A stretch of 52,265 nucleotides of DNA, taken from assembly GCA_019636815.1 (NCBI GenBank), contig JAHBWT010000021.1, forward strand, positions 1 to 52,265. The letters are read 5' to 3'. The first letter of the stretch is position 1, and each line of letters begins with the position of its first letter. The position numbers and the translations under genes are program-made. A model generated the notes under the pieces. It did no database searches. It saw only the letters and a list, made by a program, of their open reading frames with translations, and was not told the origin of the DNA. Origin of the DNA: Nitrospira sp. GTDB lineage: Bacteria > Nitrospirota > Nitrospiria > Nitrospirales > Nitrospiraceae. Below are positions 8,828 to 17,012 of the stretch, piece after piece.

Positions 8828-9148
8828 TCACGATCTCCGCAAAGCCAGCGCACAGACCGATACCACCTGGTCTTGTGCCGGAAGCAGAAACAACATGTGT
8901 GCGAGCGCACGATACGCCGCCTCTAGCTCACGACATCGATCCACGAATCGACCGGACGACAGGCGAGGGAAATAGTCCCGATGCTGCTCATAGAACAACG
9001 CACGTCGTTTCCATCGCTCGGCCTTGAAGATGAACAATCGAGTCGCCAACTCCAACAAATGCTTCGGGGATAACCGCTTTGGTCCCCGTCTCGCAGGTGT
9101 GGGAATCAGGGATGTGGATATGGCCAGTTCTTTCACTACTTCCTTCAT
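8828..9148 (-). CDS. Small conserved-looking basic protein, function unknown
   Basis: A 106-residue protein I do not recognise. The start is well supported by GGAGG eight bases before the ATG at 9148. The sequence is rich in Arg, Leu and Ala and mostly helical. It has a segment R-R-G-P-K-R-L-S-P-K-H-L-L-E-L-A that looks like a short nucleic-acid-contacting linker plus helix, and a Leu-rich C-terminal helix (A-L-A-H-M-L-F-L-L-P). No signal peptide or clear membrane anchor is visible. It stands alone between hairpins on its 3' side and a 455-base gap on its 5' side. The Shine-Dalgarno is the main reason to call it real. Confidence 0.6.
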   Translation of the reverse strand: MKEVVKELAISTSLIPTPARRGPKRLSPKHLLELATRLFIFKAERWKRRALFYEQHRDYFPRLSSGRFVDRCRELEAAYRALAHMLFLLPAQDQVVSVCALALRRS

Positions 9149-9603
9149 GGCGAGTTCCTCCTTCTGCGATGTACCTGACCCTTGTCCTGAGCATCATGCC
9201 CACGGCGTCACAGGCGCCAAATGGACTTAGGCTCATCATATAATCCCGCAAGATGAAGAGATGATTAGGACAAGATGAAAACTTCTTCATGATACCCAAA
9301 CAACGTTCGTAACCGGCCTCTCTGTACGGGATGGAACGCATGGGCGAAACGAATAACTCGCTATTCAGGACAGATGCAGTCTGGAGAAAGTTCCGTGGCA
9401 ATAGCCGTCATGTCGTGGGTGTTGCAGACGAACCTCTTTCGACGCTCAGGAAGAGGGGCCGGGTTACACGATCATCCGGGAAAAACCGAACGATCGGAAC
9501 GAGGAGAGCGAAAATAAAGAAGGGCTCGGGCCATCGACCGGATGCTGGCCACATCTTTGCGGTGAGGTATCGAAACGATTGTGCTACGTCGGAGGAATCG
9601 GCC
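9149..9603. other. 455-base intergenic region without a convincing gene
   Basis: The region lies between the start of the small gene at 9148 and the 3' end of the STAS gene at 9604. Open frames exist on both strands, but the plus-strand one runs antisense through the STAS gene, none has a ribosome binding site, and none resembles a family I know. It probably holds the promoter of the 9148 gene; I could not define one with confidence. Confidence 0.5.
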
Positions 9604-9987
9604 CTAGGCCTTAAAAGCAGCCACAGCCTCCTCTTCTGTGTTGTACAACTGAACATTTTCTGCATACACGCGATTCAACAGATTAAATCCGCTGGCTTCA
9701 AGGGCTTCTTTGACCATCCCCTTCGCTGCAGCAATCTTCATCTCCCCTTGCACGTTGTTGAGCTGCTTGCCCGCCAAAATAAGGACCCGGATGCCACCAC
9801 TGCTGATATAGTCGACATCAGCCAAGTTGACGACGACTTTTCGTGCGCCCGCGTCGACAATCTTTTTCATTTCCTGACTCCCGTGCTCGGCCGTGGTGGC
9901 GGCAAGACTTCCCTGCATTTTCACAACGGTGACGCCGGCATTCTCACGCGAGGTCACGGTCAATGTGTGTCGGGTCCCTTGGTCCAT
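9604..9987 (-). CDS. STAS-domain anti-sigma factor antagonist
   Basis: A single-domain 127-residue STAS protein of the SpoIIAA/RsbV type. Such proteins bind an anti-sigma kinase when unphosphorylated and release the sigma factor. The core motif N-L-A-D-V-D-Y-I-S-S-G-G-I-R-V-L contains the serine that is phosphorylated in the family. A strong Shine-Dalgarno (AAGGAGA) precedes ATG 9987. It lies 246 bases downstream of the SpoIIE-like fusion protein, which carries a phosphatase, an anti-sigma-kinase-type ATPase and its own STAS domain, so the two genes probably form one partner-switching module. No sigma factor is present in the window. Confidence 0.9.
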   Translation of the reverse strand: MDQGTRHTLTVTSRENAGVTVVKMQGSLAATTAEHGSQEMKKIVDAGARKVVVNLADVDYISSGGIRVLILAGKQLNNVQGEMKIAAAKGMVKEALEASGFNLLNRVYAENVQLYNTEEEAVAAFKA

Positions 9988-10233
9988 TTCTGATCTCCTT
10001 TCGCGTTGAAGATTGCTACTCTGCTCGGGTCTGAATCAATCCGCAAACGGGCTACCGAGCTTCAGTTCCAATTCGTGTGTCGTATGCAAAAATCCTCTTG
10101 CACCGGGTATCGCGCATGCCACGGTCGGCCGAATCATAGCAAAGACAGGCGTACGCTTCCATCCTGGCAACATCGTAGGCGTGAACAGCTTGCCCCTTAC
10201 TGGAATCAGAGCCTCCCCGGAATGAACTGGGCG

Positions 10234-10578
10234 CTAGACTTTCTCTTGGATCTTCGAAAGAGCTTCGTCAAGCGTGGCGGCATAGAGGCTCATAATCATG
10301 GCCCCACTCAATTGGAGCACCGTGCGGACCTGGTCGTTCCCTCCACAGAGCACCACCCTTCCACCTGTTCGGATCATCGCCATCACGGCCTTCAGGATTA
10401 CCCGCAGCCCAATCGAGGAAATATACGAAATGTCAGAGAGATCCAGCACGATCTGGCGTTCTCCCCGCCCGATGTGGTCGGTCAGAACACGCTCCACCTC
10501 CGGTGCACTGTTCGTGTCGAAGCGGTCCTTCGGGGTGACGATCATCGCAGTACCGTTCCGACGTGATTCGACACTCAT
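10234..10578 (-). CDS. Stand-alone STAS protein from an internal start inside the fusion gene
   Basis: The ATG at 10578, codon 853 of the larger frame, is preceded by AAGGAGAG about five bases upstream, a stronger ribosome binding site than that of the long gene itself. Translation from it would give a 114-residue stand-alone STAS protein with the conserved Y-I-S-S-I-G-L core. So the locus may yield both a full-length fusion and a free antagonist. Alternatively, two originally separate genes have been joined by loss of a stop codon in the linker. This is an inference from the sequence and would need start-site or protein evidence. Confidence 0.5.
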   Translation of the reverse strand: MSVESRRNGTAMIVTPKDRFDTNSAPEVERVLTDHIGRGERQIVLDLSDISYISSIGLRVILKAVMAMIRTGGRVVLCGGNDQVRTVLQLSGAMIMSLYAATLDEALSKIQEKV

Positions 10579-13134
10579 TTCTACTCTCCTTATGTCTTGG
10601 CCTGATGGTTGCGGTAGCCTCTCGACTTCGAACGCGCTGAACCCGGCCCTGTCCCGACGTTTCATAGAGATGGACAGCTCAGATGCCAACTTCTTCTTCA
10701 CCGTCAGAACATTGCGTCCCACATTGCGATGATATGTTACCTCGTCGAACATGGAGCGGACTAGATGAATCCCCAAGCCGCCGATTTCACGTTCGTGGAG
10801 CAGCAACGACAGGTCCGGTGGCGCGACGGTTAACGGATTGAAGGGAATACCATCGTCGGTGATGGTCAGAACGACATAGTCCTCACGCACCTCCCCTTCT
10901 ACTTCAATAAGGTGCTCCGCCTGATCACCGGGAAACGCATACTGCACGATATTGTTGAGCAGATCATCCAGCGCCATATTCAGAGTCGGGATGAGCGGCT
11001 TGGCCGTTGTCCATTGCGCGACATACTGCTCAAACGCCGTCTGCAGGTCGGGAATGGCCATCAATTGGTTGGGCATCGTTTGGTGAAAGACCCTAGCCGC
11101 CACGTCGGACGGAGCGACACCGTGATACCGCAGGCCCAACATGGTGATATCGTCCGCCTGCGGAGCATCTCCGGCAAAGGCCCTCACCGCGTTCATAACC
11201 TCACCAAGACGATCGACGACGGAGACGGCCCGGGATTCGGTGAGAACCGATCTCAACCGGCTGTTGCCGAACAGTTCACGCCGCCTATTATCGGCTTCGG
11301 TAACCCCATCGGTGTACAGGAACAGCTCATCCCCCGGACCCAATTGAATCATGCTTTCCTTGAACGCAATGCCCGGCATGGGGCCGACCATGGGTCCGTC
11401 TTGGGCCGTCAGCCACTCGAACTGTTCGTTCTGCCGTTTCAGCAGCGGAGGGTTGTGCCCCGCGTTCGTCGCGAGCAGTGTCCCATCCCGAAGATTCAAG
11501 ATACCCAGGTACAGCGTCACGAACATGCAGGAATCGTTATCTGCGCTGAGCGCATCATTCACGTGGGTGACGATGCTGGCAGGAGAGGGGTCGGACACGG
11601 CTCTGGTTTTGACCATGATCTTGGTCATTGCCATAAAGAGCGCGGCAGGAACTCCGTTGCCCGATACATCGCCGACCACGAAACACAGCCGATGATCATC
11701 GACGAGAAAGAAATCGTAGAGATCGCCTCCGATTTCGAGGGCCGGTTCGAGCACTGCATACAGTTCCAGCTCCTTCCGATCGGGAAATGCGGGAAACACA
11801 CGCGGGAGCATGCTCCTTTGGATATCCCGGCCGACATTCAGTTCCTCCTGCATACGGGCTTTTGCGGCTTCCACCAACGCCAACGAATCCGCTAAGCGTG
11901 CCGTGGCGTCTTCGGCAGCCTGCTCGGCATTTTTCAGAGCCGTAATGTCTGTGGCGATGGCGACAATACCGCCATCGTGCGTCTTCTTTTCATGAATTTG
12001 GATCCACTCGCCGCTAGAACGGTGCTGAAGGTAGGGCCCTTGGGGGTTGTGGTGCATCTCGAGACGCTTTTTCACCCAGGAATCGACATTCCCGATCGCC
12101 GCGGGGATATCGCCTCGTTCCGCGATGCGGCGTATGATCGATTCAAATGAATCGCCTGGCTGGACTTCAGCCCCAGCTCCGGAGACCACTTCGCGATACT
12201 TATGATTGCAAATCACCAGGCGATCGTCTGCGTCGAAGAGCGCAAACCATTGTGGGACGCTTTCGATCGCTTCGAGCAACCGAGCATGACTATGGCGTGC
12301 CAAACTTGACGCCTTCGTCACTTGCCGATCGATGATGGCCAGAAGGGTCGAGAGCGACACCGCGACAACCGCGAGAAGTTCCACTTCGATTCCCGGTGGT
12401 GAGACGGTGGTCGTGAGGCCTAAAAAACTGTACGCAGGAATCATCCCGGCCAAATGAGAAGCGGACAGGGCAATCCCCATGGCGCTTGCCTTTTCCGTTA
12501 CCCGCCAATCCCCGTACGTAATGTTCCATCCACCGACCAAGAGAACAAAGATACCCAGCCCGACCATCACCACAACGGAGAAGATGAAAAGAGGCAAATC
12601 GTGACTCACATCGGCCATCTGGTGGATCGCCATCAGACTCGTGAAGTGCGTCACCAACAGGCAGGCGCCCATCAGCAACCCACCGGACACCAGTCGGAGA
12701 TGGCTCCCGTCATGGGTACTGATGAGATACACCGACACGGCCCCTGCCGCCCCGGCGGATAGGATGGAAACAAGGGCAAGGCCCACGTCCTGTGCGGCTG
12801 GAATCGGCGGACAGAAGGCCAGGTTACCGACGAAGTGGATCGCCCAGATCTCAAGCCCGCCCGCAACGGCTCCAACCGTGAGCCAGCGCATCTTGAAGGA
12901 GCCTTGTTCGGTTGCCCGCATGCGTTCGGCAATGCTGAGGATGACGTAGGCCGCCGAGCCACCGAGCAGCATCGAACAGACCGCAAGCACTGGGTCGCAA
13001 ATCCCCAACACGAAAGATCTCCAATCAGAACGTTCTGGCCACGACGCTGTGGAACACCATGAAACGCACCCCAGGCCCATGACAGATGGTGCCAAAGCAA
13101 AGTTGGAAATGACCAGCCCGGAGTTGAGTACCAC
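10234..13134 (-). CDS. MHYT-PAS-SpoIIE phosphatase-HATPase-STAS fusion regulator
   Basis: A 966-residue membrane signalling protein that combines every component of a partner switch. Residues about 40-290 form a seven-helix MHYT sensor. About 295-410 is a PAS domain, followed by a short coiled coil. About 440-650 is a SpoIIE PP2C phosphatase (A-L-E-I-G-G-D-L-Y-D-F and G-N-G-V-P-A-A-L). About 690-815 is an RsbW-like HATPase (N-N-I-V-Q-Y-A-F and G-G-L-G-I-H-L-V). Residues 853-966 are a STAS domain (D-L-S-D-I-S-Y-I-S-S-I-G-L-R-V). The 35-residue linker before the STAS domain looks unstructured and an efficient internal start lies at its end (see 10234-10578). The N-terminal start is uncertain: GTG 13134 has no good Shine-Dalgarno and ATG 13080 is an alternative. 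Confidence 0.88.
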   Translation of the reverse strand: MVLNSGLVISNFALAPSVMGLGCVSWCSTASWPERSDWRSFVLGICDPVLAVCSMLLGGSAAYVILSIAERMRATEQGSFKMRWLTVGAVAGGLEIWAIHFVGNLAFCPPIPAAQDVGLALVSILSAGAAGAVSVYLISTHDGSHLRLVSGGLLMGACLLVTHFTSLMAIHQMADVSHDLPLFIFSVVVMVGLGIFVLLVGGWNITYGDWRVTEKASAMGIALSASHLAGMIPAYSFLGLTTTVSPPGIEVELLAVVAVSLSTLLAIIDRQVTKASSLARHSHARLLEAIESVPQWFALFDADDRLVICNHKYREVVSGAGAEVQPGDSFESIIRRIAERGDIPAAIGNVDSWVKKRLEMHHNPQGPYLQHRSSGEWIQIHEKKTHDGGIVAIATDITALKNAEQAAEDATARLADSLALVEAAKARMQEELNVGRDIQRSMLPRVFPAFPDRKELELYAVLEPALEIGGDLYDFFLVDDHRLCFVVGDVSGNGVPAALFMAMTKIMVKTRAVSDPSPASIVTHVNDALSADNDSCMFVTLYLGILNLRDGTLLATNAGHNPPLLKRQNEQFEWLTAQDGPMVGPMPGIAFKESMIQLGPGDELFLYTDGVTEADNRRRELFGNSRLRSVLTESRAVSVVDRLGEVMNAVRAFAGDAPQADDITMLGLRYHGVAPSDVAARVFHQTMPNQLMAIPDLQTAFEQYVAQWTTAKPLIPTLNMALDDLLNNIVQYAFPGDQAEHLIEVEGEVREDYVVLTITDDGIPFNPLTVAPPDLSLLLHEREIGGLGIHLVRSMFDEVTYHRNVGRNVLTVKKKLASELSISMKRRDRAGFSAFEVERLPQPSGQDIRRVEMSVESRRNGTAMIVTPKDRFDTNSAPEVERVLTDHIGRGERQIVLDLSDISYISSIGLRVILKAVMAMIRTGGRVVLCGGNDQVRTVLQLSGAMIMSLYAATLDEALSKIQEKV
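10579..10590 (-). promoter_or_regulatory. Internal Shine-Dalgarno inside the SpoIIE-STAS fusion
   Basis: On the minus strand the bases just before ATG 10578 read AAGGAGAGTAGAA, a near-consensus ribosome binding site placed inside an uninterrupted reading frame. It marks the beginning of the STAS domain precisely, which is what would be expected if the domain is also translated independently. Confidence 0.65.
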
Positions 13135-13210
13135 CTACCACGTTAGGCCACACCTCGCAAGTTGCGAGAGGCTGAAGAAATTCTCCAATACCGGCGTTTG
13201 GAAATCCCCG

Positions 13211-14206
13211 TCAATGCACCGGCTGGTTGAGCCGTTCCCAGCGCGGCGACCGCGTACTGGAATCCACCGACCAGTGGATGAATACGACCTGTCCCAGAAC
13301 TTGGGACTTGTTGATGGGCCCTAAGAAGCGGCTATCCAGGCTCTCCTCTCGATTGTCTCCTAAAACAAAATAGGTATCCGGTGGAACGGTCATTGGTCCG
13401 ACATGATCGCGCACGTTCCCGGGCGCCAGAGGTTGGTCGGTGTGCTGCACATACGGTTCCGTTAATACTTCGCCGTTCACTGAGAGGGTCTGCGTACGGA
13501 TCTCGATCCGATCTCCGGGAAGACCGATCACGCGGTGCACAAAGCGCTTTCCTTCCTCGTCCGGATAGTGATACAGCACAACCTCTCCACGCCGCGGTCC
13601 AGCTGCATGATAGGCAGCCCTGTTCACAATGACATGGTCCCCGGGCAAGAATGTAGGAAGCATCGCCTCGTTAAAAATTTCGAACGTCTGCGACCGGGCT
13701 CGCACCACCGGTAAGAGATTCGGGAGGCGATCAGTCACAAAATTTCGACGAAGAACCTGCATCTGAGACGATGCGTGCAGGACTTGACTTTCATATTCAA
13801 CGATCAGTGTCTGAGCCTCTTTGATTGATAGGGTTCCGGTATAGTATTCGGCGAGATGATGCTCCCAGAAGTCGGCGGGAGCCAGGTCAAACAGCATCAC
13901 TTTGAGTGAGCCCTCGAACGATCGCTTGATGCGCTCAAAGTCGGTTGGGAGCAGCGGACTGGCGAGGTCCGACTGGAGCTCGAGTTGATGGCTATATCCC
14001 ACCATATCGGCCTGATCCACAACCGCCTGGTACAGACGATCCGAACATACTTCCAGGTGTGCCAGTGGTCGAAAAACGTTGTTCAGTTCTTGGTCGCGAT
14101 GCGAAACGGTAACCGGGGCACTGCTGCATCCGGCCCACAGCCCAATGCCTGCAGCAAGCAGGCAAATCGCCGTGCGATTCGGAGATCGATTGAAGAGGAA
14201 GAACAC
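13211..14206 (-). CDS. Signal-peptidase-I-like lipoprotein lacking both catalytic residues
   Basis: The C-terminal half is a signal peptidase I (S26) domain with recognisable boxes: A-M-L-P-T-F-L-P-G-D, R-G-E-V-V, H-R-V-I-G-L-P-G-D and L-G-D-N-R-E-E-S-L-D-S-R. The serine that normally precedes Met in the first box is Ala181 (GCG codon), and the general-base lysine before R-V-I-G-L-P-G-D is His224 (CAC codon). The enzyme is therefore unlikely to be an active Ser-Lys peptidase. The N-terminus has a signal sequence ending in an imperfect lipobox (L-W-A-G-C, Cys27) instead of the usual membrane anchors. About 150 helical residues follow that I do not recognise. GTG 14206 is the only start seen. 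It lies upstream of the SpoIIE fusion on the same strand. Confidence 0.85.
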   Translation of the reverse strand: MFFLFNRSPNRTAICLLAAGIGLWAGCSSAPVTVSHRDQELNNVFRPLAHLEVCSDRLYQAVVDQADMVGYSHQLELQSDLASPLLPTDFERIKRSFEGSLKVMLFDLAPADFWEHHLAEYYTGTLSIKEAQTLIVEYESQVLHASSQMQVLRRNFVTDRLPNLLPVVRARSQTFEIFNEAMLPTFLPGDHVIVNRAAYHAAGPRRGEVVLYHYPDEEGKRFVHRVIGLPGDRIEIRTQTLSVNGEVLTEPYVQHTDQPLAPGNVRDHVGPMTVPPDTYFVLGDNREESLDSRFLGPINKSQVLGQVVFIHWSVDSSTRSPRWERLNQPVH

Positions 14207-14348
14207 AGGTGCGGGAATTTTGCCGTTCAGTCAACCCTCCTTTTCGTTCTTGGCTTGGGTAGGATACCGCACCAGGCCTAAATGGGGAAAGCCTCTTGAG
14301 TACAGGTATTCCGGCGTGTCCAGCCGACGACCCTCAGAAAATTGAATA

Positions 14349-14376
14349 ATACTGGCCAAGAAAACACGGTCAGTAT
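14349..14376. promoter_or_regulatory. Inverted repeat between divergent genes (possible operator)
   Basis: ATACTGGCC (14349-14357) and GGTCAGTAT (14368-14376) form nine-base arms with one mismatch around a ten-base spacer. The element sits between the divergent starts of the signal-peptidase-like lipoprotein (14206) and the OmpW-like protein (14421). The half-site spacing of about two helical turns is typical for a dimeric regulator. It could also be a transcript hairpin, but no T-run follows. Confidence 0.45.
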
Positions 14377-14420
14377 TTAATTGTAGCCAAGGGAGTTTAT
14401 TCGCAGGAGGGGGTACGATC

Positions 14421-15149
14421 ATGGCGAATCGAAAGATCATCGGTCTCCTTGGTCTCATGCTGTGCATAGGGCTTTTGCTGTCTCCAAAGGATGGATCAGC
14501 GGAATGGTATGCTGATGCTTATGCGGGAGCTGTCTGGACTGCAAACACGGACCTCACCGTGACCAGTTCATTGGGAACCACGACGACCTACCAGAATCTC
14601 GACGTACACAACAGTTGGACGGCTGGTGGTCGTGCGGGGTACTGGCTCGACAAAACCAAGATGGACTGGCTTGGATTTGGGTTGGACGTCTTCTTCTTTG
14701 ATCTCAAGACGCCTCCTGGGCAACAGGTCGGCATGACCGGTACCGGGGGAACCACCACACAATTCGCCCATTGGAGCTTGCCGGCATGGGGAATCGGTTT
14801 TGACGTGCTACGCCTGCGTCTCCCACTCCTTCGAGATCAAGAATTCGTCCATGGACGCGTGCAACCCTACCTCGCCGTTGGGCCTACCGTATTCATTACC
14901 TATGCGGGTCAAAACTCGTTTGTGCAGCCGGGTGGACAAAGCTCCACCGATGCATCCGTCGGTGTCAAAGTCGATGCGGGAGCGACAATCATGGTCACGA
15001 AACGGATCGGGGCGTTCGCACAGTATCGCTTCACGCACTTCACCACCGAATTGGAGTACCAGAACAACACCCCGTCCCCCGCCACGGAAACCTTCAAGAC
15101 CACGTACGACACCCATCACGCCATCGCAGGGTTGTCCTTGCGCTTCTGA
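14421..15149 (+). CDS. OmpW-like outer-membrane beta-barrel protein
   Basis: A 242-residue protein with a clear N-terminal signal peptide (charged start, a hydrophobic stretch L-L-G-L-M-L-C-I-G-L-L-L, processing near G-S-A-E). Alternating hydrophobic strands with aromatic girdles follow, and the protein ends in a C-terminal L-R-F, the terminal phenylalanine recognised by the BAM complex. Repeated Y-x-G/A-x-A-x-V strands at the N-terminus of the mature part resemble small eight-stranded OmpW/OmpA-type barrels. The substrate is unknown. ATG 14421 has AGGAGG nine bases upstream. A strong hairpin follows at 15177. Confidence 0.8.
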   Translation: MANRKIIGLLGLMLCIGLLLSPKDGSAEWYADAYAGAVWTANTDLTVTSSLGTTTTYQNLDVHNSWTAGGRAGYWLDKTKMDWLGFGLDVFFFDLKTPPGQQVGMTGTGGTTTQFAHWSLPAWGIGFDVLRLRLPLLRDQEFVHGRVQPYLAVGPTVFITYAGQNSFVQPGGQSSTDASVGVKVDAGATIMVTKRIGAFAQYRFTHFTTELEYQNNTPSPATETFKTTYDTHHAIAGLSLRF

Positions 15150-15525
15150 TTTGAATAACAAGACACGACGCCCGTCCCTGCTCGGCCTCATCCCGGCCGG
15201 GCAGGCCCGTACCCCGCGTTCTTGAACCATTGAAGTGTCAGCAGTCGGAGCAGGGCTCGAGGATTGGACCGCAGTCTCGAAAGGGGTTGGACCTCCGAGT
15301 GGGCACCCATACAAACGTTCCTCCGCGCGAATATGGCGAGACCTACCAGTGGAAAAGACTTACGCCGGTTGGCGCTCGATAACGCTATGCCTTCTTCACG
15401 CAATTCCCATGAGTCACAGTCCGATCAGAAAACCATTCCACTGCACCTTCCGGTCCAGCTCGATAACACACAGACCTGACATTGAGGCAGTAGCGGCCTC
15501 TAGCGAGAATTGATAGAGTGCACCA
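15150..15525. other. 376-base intergenic region with a hairpin, no convincing gene
   Basis: Apart from the hairpin at 15177-15205 I see nothing definable here. Short open frames on both strands have no ribosome binding sites and no family resemblance. The promoter of the small gene at 15526 is presumably in the downstream half. Confidence 0.5.
15177..15205 (+). terminator. Hairpin downstream of the OmpW-like gene
   Basis: CCTGCTCGGCC (15177-15187) pairs with GGCCGGGCAGG (15195-15205) over eleven positions, including one G-U pair, around a seven-base loop. It begins 28 bases after the stop codon of the beta-barrel gene. There is no T-run, so it is either an atypical terminator or an mRNA 3' stabiliser. 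Confidence 0.5.
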
Positions 15526-15846
15526 ATGAACGTTGAAGAACCTACGACCATCACTGAACTCCGGCTCAGCTATCGCTACATCAAGGACCATCCCTGGGTC
15601 GTGACGGCCGTCAACGGCTTCCTCTCCGCCTACTTCATGGAGCAGCCGAGTTTTCGCGTGCAACGCCATTTTGAGGAGTTGGAATCCGGCATGCACGTCT
15701 GGGTGTGCGAAGTGCCGAGCACGATGAAGATGACGACTCTCCTCCGAAGACTACAAGCCGATATTCCTCCCTATCGATACAGTCACACCACGACGGAACG
15801 GACACGTTGTCCTCAATATCTCATCGATTCGCCCGAACAGAACTAA
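15526..15846 (+). CDS. Hypothetical 106-residue protein upstream of saccharopine dehydrogenase
   Basis: I do not recognise this protein. It has no signal peptide or membrane segment, is rich in aromatics and Arg, and contains W-V-V-T-A-V-N-G-F-L and a Y-R-Y near the C-terminus. It lies 77 bases upstream of the saccharopine dehydrogenase gene in the same direction, so it might be cotranscribed with the operon, but nothing in the sequence ties it to lysine metabolism. The start at 15526 has no strong Shine-Dalgarno. Coding status rests on a single clean frame in the expected direction. Confidence 0.5.
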   Translation: MNVEEPTTITELRLSYRYIKDHPWVVTAVNGFLSAYFMEQPSFRVQRHFEELESGMHVWVCEVPSTMKMTTLLRRLQADIPPYRYSHTTTERTRCPQYLIDSPEQN

Positions 15847-15923
15847 ACAGCGACGCGTGTCGGCTCGCAACATTTCTCAAACCAAGTGCTCGTCCTCTCA
15901 ATAGAGGAGTATAATGCACCATC

Positions 15924-17012
15924 ATGAAACGTGTGCTCATCATTGGAGCCGGCAAGATCGGCTCGTTGGTTGCCTGCCTTCTCAATCAAACCGGCCGCTA
16001 CGAGGTTCACCTAGGCGACATAACGTTCGATCTGCCTAAGCATTTGGTCGAAGACCTCGGCCTGGAACGCGTGACTCCCTGCCTGCTCGATGTGCGGCAT
16101 CCGGATGCCGTCAGCGCCTACCTTTCGGCTCATCAGTTTGATGCGATCTTGTCGAGTCTGCCCTATTTCTGTAACCCAACGGTCGCCGGTCTCGCCTTGA
16201 CCCACAACCTTCACTACTTCGACTTGACTGAAGATGTCGCAGTAACGAGCCAGATCAAAGTTCTGAGTTCTGGAGCCAGTCGTGCCTTCATGCCTCAATG
16301 CGGGCTCGCACCAGGTTTCATCAGTATCGTGGCGCACGAGCTGATGACTCATTTTCAAACATTGGACACGGTCAAGATGCGGGTGGGTGCACTGCCGGTG
16401 CATCCCAGCAACGCTCTCAAGTATTCACTCACCTGGTCGACGGACGGACTGATCAACGAATACGGCAACGTCTGTTACGGCATCGAAGAGGGTGAGAAAG
16501 TTCCGCTGCAGCCGCTTGAAGGATATGAGACCCTCGAGCTGGATGGGCTACTGTACGAGGCTTTCAATACATCAGGAGGGTTGGGCACCTTGGCCGACAG
16601 TTATGCCGGGAAAGTGAAAACAATGAACTACAAGACGCTCCGCTATCCAGGCCACTGCGAGAAAATTCACTTGTTGATGAAAGACCTCAAGCTGAACGAA
16701 GACCGCGAGACACTCAAGCGCGTGCTCGAGCGCGCGATTCCTCAAACCCTGCAAGACGTTGTCTTGATCTATGCGTCGGTGACCGGGACTAAAGACGGCG
16801 GCTTGTTTGAGGAGAATTACGCGAAAAAGATTTACCCACAATGCATCAAGGGGAAACTGTGGTCGGCAATTCAAGTGACAACGGCTTCCGGCGCGTGTTG
16901 CGTCATGGACCTTGTCTTGAGCAACCCCGCGCAGTACCATGGATTTGTCACTCAGGAATCAATCTCGTTGAAGACATTCTTAGACAATGAATTAGGAGCT
17001 TGTTTCCGATGA
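15924..17012 (+). CDS. Saccharopine dehydrogenase-like oxidoreductase
   Basis: A 362-residue NAD(P)-dependent enzyme with an N-terminal Rossmann motif (V-L-I-I-G-A-G-K-I-G-S) and the saccharopine dehydrogenase layout: a central C-G-L-A-P-G-F, followed by R-V-G-A-L-P and the R-Y-P-G-H segment near residue 245. The glutamate-forming form of the family converts saccharopine to 2-aminoadipate 6-semialdehyde plus glutamate. The stop overlaps the start of the next gene in an ATGA, so the two are translationally coupled. The neighbour is an ALDH7-type dehydrogenase for exactly that semialdehyde, which supports the assignment. Carboxynorspermidine dehydrogenase and other family members remain possible. 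Confidence 0.85.
   Translation: MKRVLIIGAGKIGSLVACLLNQTGRYEVHLGDITFDLPKHLVEDLGLERVTPCLLDVRHPDAVSAYLSAHQFDAILSSLPYFCNPTVAGLALTHNLHYFDLTEDVAVTSQIKVLSSGASRAFMPQCGLAPGFISIVAHELMTHFQTLDTVKMRVGALPVHPSNALKYSLTWSTDGLINEYGNVCYGIEEGEKVPLQPLEGYETLELDGLLYEAFNTSGGLGTLADSYAGKVKTMNYKTLRYPGHCEKIHLLMKDLKLNEDRETLKRVLERAIPQTLQDVVLIYASVTGTKDGGLFEENYAKKIYPQCIKGKLWSAIQVTTASGACCVMDLVLSNPAQYHGFVTQESISLKTFLDNELGACFR

Noticed and set aside
9331-9993. 220-codon plus-strand frame spanning the 9.3-10.0 kb region
   Set aside because: It runs antisense across the whole STAS gene, has no ribosome binding site and its product resembles nothing; it is a GC-rich shadow frame.
10912-11895. 327-codon plus-strand frame inside the SpoIIE fusion
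   Set aside because: It is antisense to the phosphatase and kinase domains, whose motifs on the minus strand are unambiguous.
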